This document shows positions 15,887 to 23,106 of a stretch of 64,000 bases of DNA, piece by piece. This DNA comes from Kribbella catacumbae DSM 19601. GTDB taxonomy: Bacteria > Actinomycetota > Actinomycetes > Propionibacteriales > Kribbellaceae. A model generated the notes under the pieces. It saw nothing but the letters and a program-made list of their open reading frames with translations, had not been told where the DNA came from and made no database searches. The stretch covers positions 1 to 64,000 of the forward strand of contig NZ_AQUZ01000001.1 of assembly GCF_000372465.1 (NCBI RefSeq), written 5' to 3'. The position numbers and the translations under genes were made by a program. The stretch's first letter is position 1. Every line of letters begins with the position of its first letter.

Positions 15887-16582
15887 CTATCCCTGCGCGG
15901 CGACGAGGAACATCGGCACCGCGACGAAGATCCGGTTCGTGCGGGCGCGCTCGGCCTGCTCGGCAAGCCAGCTCTCCTCGTCGGTGATCCGGTGCAGCAG
16001 GGCGAGCGCGGTGTCATCGGTGAACACACTGGTGCGCACCTCGACGACCGGGTCGGTGAACCCGGCGTCGAGCAGCAGGTTGCGGTACCTGCGGGCGATG
16101 CGCGGCGACGGGAGCGAGTCCGCCTTCGCGTGGACCAGCCGGCGGGTGGTCTCCGGCTCGTCCGAGTCGATGACGACCGTGTCCCAGTCCTGGCCGAGCA
16201 GCACGGCCCGGCCGCCCGGCGCGAGAACCCGGCGGGCCTCGGCCACGGCTCGCACCGGGTCAGAGAGCGTGTGCAACACCTTGTCCGCGCGGTAGCCGGC
16301 AACCGACCCGGTCTCCAACGGCAGCTCGCAGGCGTCGCCGGCGTGGAACTCGCCGGCCGACCAGCGCTCCCGGGCCACGGCGATCATCTCGGGGTCGTGG
16401 TCGACGCCGACCGCGCGGGCCCCGCGCTCGGCCAGCTCGGCGACCGCGCGGCCACCGCCGCAGCCGACGTCGATCACGGTTTGGCCGGTGAGGTCGCCGA
16501 GCAACTCGTAGGAACGTGTGCGCAGCTCGGCGGACATAGGCTGCGCGTCGACGGCGTCGAGGACAGCAAGCAGATTGGACAT
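15887..16582 (-). CDS. class I SAM-dependent methyltransferase
   Basis: 231 aa. Motif I is VIDVGCGGGRAVAEL near residue 40, then VGVDHDPEMIAVAR, and motif post-I GDACELPLETGSVAGYRADKVLHTL; it fits the Methyltransf_11/UbiE-like group. The C-terminal part (residues 160-230) varies. The start at MSNLLAVLDA is chosen over the 10-residue longer form. It is divergent from the MerR gene across a 20-bp palindrome, so it is probably under MerR control and may modify a drug or small molecule exported by the neighbouring MFS. Confidence 0.85.
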   Translation of the reverse strand: MSNLLAVLDAVDAQPMSAELRTRSYELLGDLTGQTVIDVGCGGGRAVAELAERGARAVGVDHDPEMIAVARERWSAGEFHAGDACELPLETGSVAGYRADKVLHTLSDPVRAVAEARRVLAPGGRAVLLGQDWDTVVIDSDEPETTRRLVHAKADSLPSPRIARRYRNLLLDAGFTDPVVEVRTSVFTDDTALALLHRITDEESWLAEQAERARTNRIFVAVPMFLVAAQG

Positions 16583-16597
16583 GCCCGCCATGATCCG

Positions 16598-16617
16598 ACT
16601 TAATGTCGACATGAAGT
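16598..16617. promoter_or_regulatory. MerR operator between methyltransferase and merR
   Basis: ACTTAATGTCGACATGAAGT is a 20-bp palindrome with a single mismatched pair, between the two divergent starts. It overlaps the ATG at 16611, so the regulator likely controls both its own gene and the methyltransferase. Confidence 0.7.
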
Positions 16618-17039
16618 CAAATTTGATGACGATCGGCCAGGTGGCCGACCACTTCGGCCTTCCGACACACGTACTGCGGCACTGGGAGTCGGTGGGCCTG
16701 CTCTCCCCCGCCCGCGTCGCCGGCGACCGCCGCCGCTACACCCGCGATGACCTGTTCCGGGTGGCGTCGATCGTGATCGCGAAGCAGGCCGGCCTGCCGC
16801 TGCCGGACATCCGGACGTTTCTCGCCGCGCGCGACCCGGCCGCCCGCACGGACGTGCTGCGCCGCAACCACCGCGCGCTGCAGGCCAGGATGGCGGCGTT
16901 GCGCTCAGCACTCGATCTCCTCGAAGCCGGAATGAACTGCTCGCACGAGGACATCACGACCTGCCCGAACTACCGGGCACACCTCGCGGGGGCGGCACTG
17001 GCAGGGGCCGATGATCGAGTGATCTGTGTTCCTTCCTGA
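16611..17039 (+). CDS. MerR family transcriptional regulator
   Basis: 142 aa. The N-terminal winged helix-turn-helix is MTIGQVADHFGLPTHVLRHWESVGLLSPARVAGDRRRYTRDDL, followed by the RVASIVIAKQAGLPLPDIRTFLAARD helices and a dimerisation helix. The C-terminal part has Cys in MNCSHEDITTCPNY, a possible effector or metal site. The ATG at 16611 lies within the operator palindrome; ATG 16626 is an alternative start. It is divergent from the methyltransferase. Confidence 0.87.
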   Translation: MKSNLMTIGQVADHFGLPTHVLRHWESVGLLSPARVAGDRRRYTRDDLFRVASIVIAKQAGLPLPDIRTFLAARDPAARTDVLRRNHRALQARMAALRSALDLLEAGMNCSHEDITTCPNYRAHLAGAALAGADDRVICVPS

Positions 17040-17377
17040 TCGCCTGAGGGGTATCACTATTCGTGTTCACCGGGGGGAGTAGCGGATCCATGGATTTCCG
17101 GCCGCGGTGGACACCGCTCCAGAGCTGTCGGCGCCGACCGCCACGGCGGCCACCCTGCTGGCGTTCAACCTGCTTCGCGCCTGACCGGACACGGCCCCGC
17201 CGAGCACGCCCAGCCCTCACCCATGGAGGCCAGCAGATAGAGAGGTCTTCGAAGAACCCTTGGCTGGCCAAGTTCGCAATGCAGCAGGCCCACGCCTCCG
17301 ACCACCCTGTCCCCTTGGCGGCCTTGTCCACCGGGGCATGACCATCGCACCAGTTCTCTTCAGGGAACAGCCCTTCC
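17040..17377. other. unassigned stretch inside Tn3
   Basis: No gene is clearly supported. A minus-strand frame (16954-17457) stays open for 167 codons and contains EGLFPEENWCDGHAPV, but it overlaps the MerR 3' end and has no recognisable fold. It may be the remains of a deleted gene. Confidence 0.3.
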
Positions 17378-17667
17378 GTGAAGTCACCTGGCTGCATGCC
17401 GTCCTCCACCCCCAGCTCGGCCCCGCTCGACCCGGGCCCAGATCGCGCCGAAATCACTTCACGAAAGGTGGTCGGGCTTCCCGAGCGCCTCGATCCGGCC
17501 GACGACAGCCTGTCCGCGTGGACGGAGCGTTACCTCGATCTGGCCGTGCGTGGGGTCCGCTCGGCGGAGGTCACCGCCAAGATCTCCCGGCATCTGCAGC
17601 GCTTCGGTGCCTGGATCACGGGCGGACTCGGGCACGACCGACTCTCGGCCGTCACCCCGCGCGAGGT
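17378..17667 (+). pseudogene. tyrosine recombinase fragment (core-binding domain only)
   Basis: Reading from ATG 17378, residues 40-95 (DSLSAWTERYLDLAVRGV, then VTAKISRHLQRFGAWI and DRLSAVTPREV) match the N-terminal SAM-like core-binding domain of phage-type integrases. After PREV the frame runs into antisense of the transposase fragment, so the catalytic domain with its Arg-His-Arg-Tyr residues is gone. The break at about 17668 is a head-to-head deletion junction within the transposon. Confidence 0.6.
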
Positions 17668-18108
17668 GCGCCCAGGCGCCGGCGGTTCGATCCGCTCCTC
17701 GCACAGGTGCTTGAGCAGCTCCTCCCGGACCCGTTCAGGCCGCTGTTCGGCGTGCGCGACCTCCTCGGCCAGCCACACCGCGAGCTTCGTCGCGTCCTCG
17801 GTCGTGCAGATGCGAAAGCCGAGGTCCGTACGGATCTGATGGCGGTGGTACTCGATCGTGGAGCCGGACCACTCGTAGAAGCCAAGCTCAGCGGCAGGAA
17901 CCCGAACCTGCTTGGCCACGTGCTCAACCACGTCGTCCGGCAGCTCTGAACGGCCGCGCGGGAACCGGCCGTGCTGCGTGTAGAACTTCAGCAAGAGCGC
18001 GAAGCCGAGTCGAGTGGCATTGCGCTTTCCGGCGATCAGGTCGCGCTCTTCGTCCAGGATCGTCCAGTGCTCGACCAACTCGTCGATGTGCATCGGGGGG
18101 TGTTTCAT
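17668..18108 (-). pseudogene. tnpA: Tn3 family transposase, N-terminal fragment (DUF4158)
   Basis: From ATG 18108, MKHPPMHIDELVEHWTILD then RNATRLGFALLLKFY and LGFYEWSGSTIEYHRHQIR: the DUF4158 DNA-binding region at the start of Tn3-type transposases. Homology ends at about residue 147 (RIEPPAPGR); the remaining ~850 residues, including the DDE catalytic part, are missing. The start lies 42 nt inside the right inverted repeat, the normal place for tnpA, which confirms the ends belong to this family. Confidence 0.85.
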
Positions 18109-18150
18109 GACCAACCAGCATTGACCAGACAAGTCACAGCAAGATCAACG

Positions 18151-18188
18151 CCGTTTGGGGCTCATGACACGTTTCTTACCGGCACCCC
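18151..18188 (-). repeat. Tn3 right terminal inverted repeat
   Basis: 38 bp whose minus-strand reading starts GGGGTGCCGGTAAGAAACG, intact compared with the left copy. Its outer end supplies the last codons (GCR and TAA) of the interrupted recombinase gene. Confidence 0.92.
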
Positions 18189-19438
18189 TTGATGGCGGCG
18201 GCTACCAGGTCGGCTGCTGTTGTGTCGCGGGTTCGGCGGCCGCGGTCGTAGTACTGGGTGGTGGAGATGGTGGCGTGGCCGACGTCCGCCTGGACATGCT
18301 GGATGCGGGCGTCCTGCTCGAGCGCGATCGTCACGTAGGCGTGCCGGAGCGCATGCGGATGCACGCGGTCGGCGACCTCAGCCAGCGCAGGCCCAGCCTG
18401 TACTGCGACCCGCCGCAGCAGGGCGTTGACGTCGAAACGGGAGCACCGGCCACCAGCTTTCGTGGCGATCAGCGGTGCGTGCTTGGCGCTGGTTCTGCCG
18501 CGGAGTGCCGGCGTCGCGGCTTCTCCGGAGCGGTCTCGCTCGGACAGGTAGTCGGTGAGGGCTGTTGCAGCTAGGTCGGTCAGGTATACCTCGCGGTGGA
18601 CGCCGCCCTTGCCTAGTACTCGCAGCATGGGCTCTCCGCCGGACAGGACCAGGCTGTCGCGGTCTAGGCCGACCAGCTCGGAGACGCGGAGGCCGAGGGT
18701 CAGGAGGCCGACTACTGCGACTGCTCTGCACGCGTAGAGGTGTCGGTAGCGGGTGCGGTTGGGTAGCTCGGCCGCAGCGTCCAGTAGCGCTCTGAGCTGT
18801 CCGGCAGTCAGCCGAATCGTCGGAGAAGCGTCACGAGCTGTGCTGCCGAGCCCGAGCCGGGCGCGGTTGAGAGCCGCCGGGTTGGCCGGTACTACGCCGG
18901 TCTCGGTGAGGTGGCCATAGAACGCTGACAACGTGGAGAGCATCCGCTGCCGAGTCCGCTTCTCCGCCCCAGCCGCGTCGAGCTGATGCAGCCAAGCCTT
19001 CACCTCAGCCCCGGTAGCCGCCCGCGGATCCAGCCTCCGCGCAGCACACCACCGAAACCACGCCAGATGATGCAACACCCCCACCCGCCCAGCCGGCGGC
19101 CGACTCCCGCCTGCAATGCCCGCAAGGCCGGTGCTGGCCGCCCTGCCCGTCCTGCCGATGCTGCCGATGCTGGCCGCATTGCCCGCCCTGTCCGTGTTGC
19201 GGGCCGGGTCGCCGGAGGTTGCCAATGCTTCGATCCATGAAGTGGGGAGGCCGAGGGCGTAGGCGTAGGTCTGGCGGGTGCCGGTGTTTGCGTACTGGCT
19301 CAGCCAGTCGGCGATCTGCGCCTGGAACTCCGCCGGGTTCTCTACGCCCGGCCACTCGTCTTCGTCTGCCGGCTCGATCTGGGCAGGCGCTGCTCTGAGC
19401 GTCTCCAGGAGAACCAAGGCGTCCAGATCTGCGGGCAT
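18176..19438 (-). CDS. tyrosine recombinase, C-terminus replaced by Tn3 insertion
   Basis: 420 aa. The N-terminal part is unusual, with an Ala/Gly/Arg-rich insert (residues 75-120) inside the core-binding region. The catalytic set is complete: Arg in LTLGLRVSELVGLD, Lys in RVLGKGGVHREV, HALRHAYVT, His in DVGHATISTTQYYDR with the nucleophile Tyr. The Tn3 end lies 21 residues after that Tyr, so the protein ends ...AAAIKGCR. Joining across the transposon, the original frame continues ...IKAAGSEPPAT with a TGA at 13373-13375. Nine residues are lost, so activity may persist. The start at MPADLD is the best internal choice; a TTG at 19498 is possible. Confidence 0.88.
   Translation of the reverse strand: MPADLDALVLLETLRAAPAQIEPADEDEWPGVENPAEFQAQIADWLSQYANTGTRQTYAYALGLPTSWIEALATSGDPARNTDRAGNAASIGSIGRTGRAASTGLAGIAGGSRPPAGRVGVLHHLAWFRWCAARRLDPRAATGAEVKAWLHQLDAAGAEKRTRQRMLSTLSAFYGHLTETGVVPANPAALNRARLGLGSTARDASPTIRLTAGQLRALLDAAAELPNRTRYRHLYACRAVAVVGLLTLGLRVSELVGLDRDSLVLSGGEPMLRVLGKGGVHREVYLTDLAATALTDYLSERDRSGEAATPALRGRTSAKHAPLIATKAGGRCSRFDVNALLRRVAVQAGPALAEVADRVHPHALRHAYVTIALEQDARIQHVQADVGHATISTTQYYDRGRRTRDTTAADLVAAAIKGCR
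18189..18193. repeat. target-site duplication, right copy (TTGAT)
   Basis: Matches 13404-13408 and lies inside the recombinase coding sequence (codons for Ile-Lys). Confidence 0.9.
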
Positions 19439-19574
19439 TTGGCGATCTTCTCGTGCCTCCTGGCGGTCTTTCGAGTGCCGCGCCGTACGCGCCAACAAAA
19501 CACTGGTTTCGTTGGCTCGTGGTTTGGTTTTAGAAACGCCGTACCGGTTTGCCGGTTTTATAGCTCCTAACCTC

Positions 19575-19587
19575 TACGCTCACGGGC
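19575..19587 (+). promoter_or_regulatory. leaderless promoter (-10 TACGCT)
   Basis: TACGCT at 19575-19580 followed by 7 nt and ATG. The 60 nt upstream, between the divergent genes, hold repeated CGGTTT blocks that may bind a regulator. Confidence 0.5.
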
Positions 19588-20754
19588 ATGAGTGAGGAGA
19601 CTGGGCGCTGCGGATACAGCAAGTGCCGGACCGAGTTGCCCGCGCCGGGGATGCAGGGCGGGAGGCCGCGGAGTTTCTGCCGGGATACCCGCTGGGATGG
19701 CGGGCGGACTTGCGCGCAGATGGCACGGGCCGAGCGCGAGGCGCTGGGGGCGCTTGGGTTGGATGCCGGCAGCAGTACCTTCCGGCTGGACGCTGAGCGG
19801 CTGCGGGAGCACCTGGAGACGATCCGCGAGCCAGTCGACGCTCTGACCGCGGCGCTGGCCGGAGTGGCCGCGCGACTGGATGAGGTAGAGGCCGCTGCTG
19901 TCGCCTCGGTAGAGGCTGCTCACGCACAGGTCGCTGAGGCTGAGAGAGCACGAGTGGCTGCTGAGGAGGCCCGCGAGGGAGCTGAGCGACGCACTCGCCA
20001 GGCGACGGCATCCACAGAGCGAGCAGCCAAGGAGCGAGCCGAGGCGGTCGACCGGGCCAGTGCGGCTGCCCGGCAAGCGCTGGAGTCCACCGAGGCGCTC
20101 GGCGCGTCACGTCAGCAGACCCAGGATGCGATCGGTGCGCGAGACCACGCCGTACAGCAGGCGGAGGCGGCGGCCGCAGTACTGGCTGCTGCGGAAGAGC
20201 AGGTCCGTGCTGGCGACCGAGAGCGGCTGGAGTTGGCGGCAGCGGTCGAACATGTATCCCTCGAACGCGACGTTGCTGTCCGCAGCCAACAGGAACGCCG
20301 AGCCGAGCTGGACCTACTACGCACCGAGCTCACCACCGAGCGCCAACGCACCACCGAAGCAAGAGCCGCCCACCGCGCAGCCCAAGAGACCGCAAGCCTC
20401 GCCGAAGCCGCCCACCAGGCAGCTACCCAATCCGAGGCCGACCTCCGCGTCGCCCTAGCGCGCTCGGAAGCCGAACTCACTCACCTATGCCAAACCACGG
20501 CCCAGACCGATGCCGAACTCACCCACCTGCGCCAATCCGCCGCCGGAACCGACGCCGAACTCCTCCACCTGCGCCAAGCCGGCGCCGAACGCGACGCGGA
20601 GCTCACCCGCGTCCGTCAGACCGCTACCGAGACCAGGGCCGAGCTCACCCGGCTACGCAGCGACCTCGCCGAGAAGCCCACACCCCGCCTCCACCCCGAC
20701 GACCTCCAAGCAATGCTCGCCGCCCTAACCCCTGTCCCCCAACCCACCAGCTAA
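19588..20754 (+). CDS. Cys-motif plus long coiled-coil protein, partner of the recombinase
   Basis: 388 aa. The N-terminal 45 residues have Cys8, Cys13, Cys31 and Cys42 (RCGYSKC ... FCRDTRWDGGRTC), a likely zinc-binding unit. Residues 75-365 are an almost continuous Ala/Glu/Arg coiled coil. The last part (295-350) is built of four exact 14-residue, two-heptad repeats of the type AELTHLRQSAAGTD. It is divergently transcribed from the tyrosine recombinase, with 149 nt between starts. The layout recalls KfrA-like or other DNA-associated coiled-coil proteins, but no family is recognised with certainty. Confidence 0.7.
   Translation: MSEETGRCGYSKCRTELPAPGMQGGRPRSFCRDTRWDGGRTCAQMARAEREALGALGLDAGSSTFRLDAERLREHLETIREPVDALTAALAGVAARLDEVEAAAVASVEAAHAQVAEAERARVAAEEAREGAERRTRQATASTERAAKERAEAVDRASAAARQALESTEALGASRQQTQDAIGARDHAVQQAEAAAAVLAAAEEQVRAGDRERLELAAAVEHVSLERDVAVRSQQERRAELDLLRTELTTERQRTTEARAAHRAAQETASLAEAAHQAATQSEADLRVALARSEAELTHLCQTTAQTDAELTHLRQSAAGTDAELLHLRQAGAERDAELTRVRQTATETRAELTRLRSDLAEKPTPRLHPDDLQAMLAALTPVPQPTS
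20470..20661 (+). repeat. 42-bp tandem repeats in the coiled-coil gene
   Basis: Four and a half in-frame 42-bp units starting at 20470, 20512, 20554, 20596 and 20638, each encoding AELT/L-x-LRQ-type 14-mers. Confidence 0.8.
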
Positions 20755-20758
20755 CCCC

Positions 20759-20935
20759 GCCCCCAGCCCCGCCCATCGCGCGCCTCCCCTCCCCTCGCCT
20801 CCGCCTTGCCCGGCGCCTCCGGGTGAGGGCGGCTTGGGGCGGGCTGGGGGCTCGCGTTGGGGATGAAGTGGGTGGGGTGAGGGGAAGCTGCGCGCGTGTG
20901 GGGGTTGTGTTGGGTGGGGGGTTGGGGGAATGGTG
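20759..20935 (+). promoter_or_regulatory. stem-loop and G-rich tract ahead of EF-G2
   Basis: A C-rich arm at 20759-20774 can pair with GGGGCGGGCTGGGGGC (20836-20851), probably a terminator for the upstream gene. It is followed by a plus-strand tract with eight or more runs of 3-6 G up to 20932, capable of forming G-quadruplexes just before the EF-G2 ribosome-binding site. Confidence 0.5.
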
Positions 20936-20955
20936 GGTGAACCAGGAGGGACGTC

Positions 20956-23091
20956 ATGGCAGACAAGGCGAATACTTCCCAGGGCGGTGGTGCTGCTCCC
21001 GTCGCGGAGCACCCGGCCGCCATTCGTAACGTGGTGCTCGTCGGGCCGTCGGGTGCCGGCAAAACCACTCTCGTCGAGGCCTTGCTGGTCGCCTCCGGAG
21101 TGCTGTCCAGACCTGGCACCGTCGTCGACGGTACGACGGTGTGCGACTGCGACGACGCGGAGATCCGGCAGCAGCGATCGGTCGGGCTCGCGCTCGCCCC
21201 GCTCCCCTACAACGGGGTCAAGGTCAACCTGATCGACACCCCCGGGTACGCCGACTTCGTGGGTGAACTCCGCGCCGGGCTGCGAGCGGCAGATTGCGCT
21301 CTCTTCGTGATTGCGTCCAACGAGGGCGTCGACGAGCCGACCAAGGCGCTCTGGCAGGAGTGCGACCAGGTCGGCATGCCGCGCGCCGTCGTCATCACCA
21401 AGCTCGACCACGCCCGGGCGAACTACGAGAACGCGCTCTCCGCCGCGCAGAACGCCTTCGGGGACAAGGTTCTGCCGCTCTACCTGCCGACTGGCGATGG
21501 GCTGGTCGGGCTGCTGTCGCAGACGCAGTACGAGTACTCCGGCGGCAAGCGGACCACGCGCGCACCCGATTCGCAGTACGCCGATCAGCTGGAGGAGCTC
21601 CGCGGCACGTTGATCGAGGGCATCATCGAGGAGTCCGAGGACGAGTCGCTGATGGAGCGCTATCTCGGCGGCGAGGAGATCGACCAGGCGGTACTGATCG
21701 AGGACCTCGAGAGAGCGGTTGCGCGCGGGTCCTTCTTCCCCGTCATCCCGGTCTGCAGCGGTACCGGTGTCGGCACGATGGAGCTGCTCGAGGTCGCGAC
21801 GAGCGGATTCCCGTCGCCACCGGAGCACCAGCTGCCCGAGGTGTTCACCCCACACGGCGTCGCGAAGCAGAAGCTCGCCTGCGATCCGGACGGGCCGTTG
21901 CTGGCCGAGGTGGTGAAGACGACGTCGGACCCGTACGTCGGCAGGGTCAGCCTGGTGCGGGTGTTCTCCGGCACCATCAGGCCCGACACGACAGTTCACG
22001 TGTCGGGCCATTTCACGTCCTTCTTCGGTGAGGCGAACAGCCATGCCGACCACGACGAGGACGAGCGCATCGGCACGCTCTCGTTCCCGCTCGGCCGTCA
22101 GCAGCGCCCGGCCACCACGGTGATCGCGGGTGATCTGTGCGCGATCGGCCGGCTGACCCGCGCGGAGACCGGGGACACGCTCTCCGATAAGTCGGACCCG
22201 CTCCTGCTCAAACCGTGGACGATGCCCGAACCGCTGCTGCCGATCGCGGTACAGGCGCATGCGAAGACCGATGAGGACAAGCTGTCCGTCGGGTTGCAGC
22301 GGCTCGCCGCGGAGGACCCGACGCTCCGGATCGAGCAGAACCCCGAGACGCATCAGATCGTGTTGTGGTGCATGGGCGAGGCGCACTCGGACGTAGTGCT
22401 CGATGCGCTGGCCAATCGGTACGGCGTGACCGTGGACACCGTCGAGCTGCGGGTGCCGTTGCGGGAGACGTTCGGGGGCAAGGCGAAGGGGCACGGACGG
22501 CACGTCAAGCAGTCCGGCGGGCATGGGCAGTACGCCGTCTGCGACATCGAGGTGGAGCCGCTGCCGGAGGGGACCGAGTTCGAGTTCGTCGACAAGGTGG
22601 TCGGTGGGGCGGTGCCGCGGCAGTTCATCCCAAGTGTGGAGAAGGGCGTCCGGGCGCAGATGGAGAAGGGCATCGGCGCGGGGTACCCGATGGTGAACAT
22701 CCGCGTCACGTTGCTGGACGGGAAGGCGCACAGCGTCGACTCGTCCGACATGGCGTTCCAGATGGCCGGCGGGCTGGCGCTGCGCGAGGCGGCGTCCGCG
22801 ACGAAGGTCAACCTGCTGGAGCCGGTGGATCTGGTGTCAGTGCTGACGCCGGACGATCTGGTCGGCTCGGTGATGAGCGATCTGTCCGGTCGTCGGGGAC
22901 GGCTGCTCGGCACCGAACGCGTCGGCGAGAGCCGCACGCTGGTGAAGGCCGAGGTTCCGCAGGTGGAAATCACCCGCTACGCCATCGACCTTCGCTCTCT
23001 GTCCCACGGCGCCGCGTCCTTCACCCGAAGCTTCGCTCGCTACGAAGCAATGCCCGACTCCGCGGCCCAGCGGGTCAAGTCCACCACCTGA
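20956..23091 (+). CDS. fusA2: elongation factor G-like protein EF-G2
   Basis: 711 aa. The GTPase domain has P-loop GPSGAGKTT (residues ~30), G3 DTPGYAD and G4 TKLD (a deviation from NKxD). Domain II-V features follow, such as GHGRHVKQSGGHGQYAVCDIEVEPL and GRRGRLLGTERVGE. This is the paralogue annotated as EF-G-like or EF-G2 in actinobacteria, distinct from the translocase fusA of the ribosomal operon; its role is unsettled. The switch I region is divergent (VDGTTVCDCDDAEIRQQRSVG). AGGAGGG lies before the ATG. Confidence 0.9.
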   Translation: MADKANTSQGGGAAPVAEHPAAIRNVVLVGPSGAGKTTLVEALLVASGVLSRPGTVVDGTTVCDCDDAEIRQQRSVGLALAPLPYNGVKVNLIDTPGYADFVGELRAGLRAADCALFVIASNEGVDEPTKALWQECDQVGMPRAVVITKLDHARANYENALSAAQNAFGDKVLPLYLPTGDGLVGLLSQTQYEYSGGKRTTRAPDSQYADQLEELRGTLIEGIIEESEDESLMERYLGGEEIDQAVLIEDLERAVARGSFFPVIPVCSGTGVGTMELLEVATSGFPSPPEHQLPEVFTPHGVAKQKLACDPDGPLLAEVVKTTSDPYVGRVSLVRVFSGTIRPDTTVHVSGHFTSFFGEANSHADHDEDERIGTLSFPLGRQQRPATTVIAGDLCAIGRLTRAETGDTLSDKSDPLLLKPWTMPEPLLPIAVQAHAKTDEDKLSVGLQRLAAEDPTLRIEQNPETHQIVLWCMGEAHSDVVLDALANRYGVTVDTVELRVPLRETFGGKAKGHGRHVKQSGGHGQYAVCDIEVEPLPEGTEFEFVDKVVGGAVPRQFIPSVEKGVRAQMEKGIGAGYPMVNIRVTLLDGKAHSVDSSDMAFQMAGGLALREAASATKVNLLEPVDLVSVLTPDDLVGSVMSDLSGRRGRLLGTERVGESRTLVKAEVPQVEITRYAIDLRSLSHGAASFTRSFARYEAMPDSAAQRVKSTT

Positions 23092-23106
23092 CTCAGACGG
23101 AAAGGC

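Larger units (their letters stand above)
13409..18188. mobile_element. Tn3-family transposon (4780 bp), tnpA truncated, with cargo
   Basis: Both ends carry the same 37-38-bp sequence in inverted orientation, beginning GGGGTGCCGGTAAGAAACG as in Tn3-type elements. Directly outside is a 5-bp direct repeat, TTGAT (13404-13408 and 18189-18193), the Tn3-type target duplication. Inside, from left: GNAT acetyltransferase, fragment of a metal P-type ATPase, MFS exporter, methyltransferase, MerR regulator, an unassigned stretch, an integrase fragment and the first ~147 codons of a Tn3 transposase. Lack of the catalytic part means it could move only with help in trans. The left repeat has lost one base. 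Confidence 0.92.

Noticed and set aside
16954..17457. 167-codon minus-strand gene inside Tn3
   Set aside because: Overlaps the clear MerR 3' end, has no recognisable domain and odd composition in its second half; kept only as an unassigned region.
13409..18188. Prophage or integrative element bounded by att sites
   Set aside because: The ends are inverted GGGG repeats with a 5-bp direct duplication, which fits transposition, not integrase-mediated insertion; the integrase gene lies outside the element and was itself hit.
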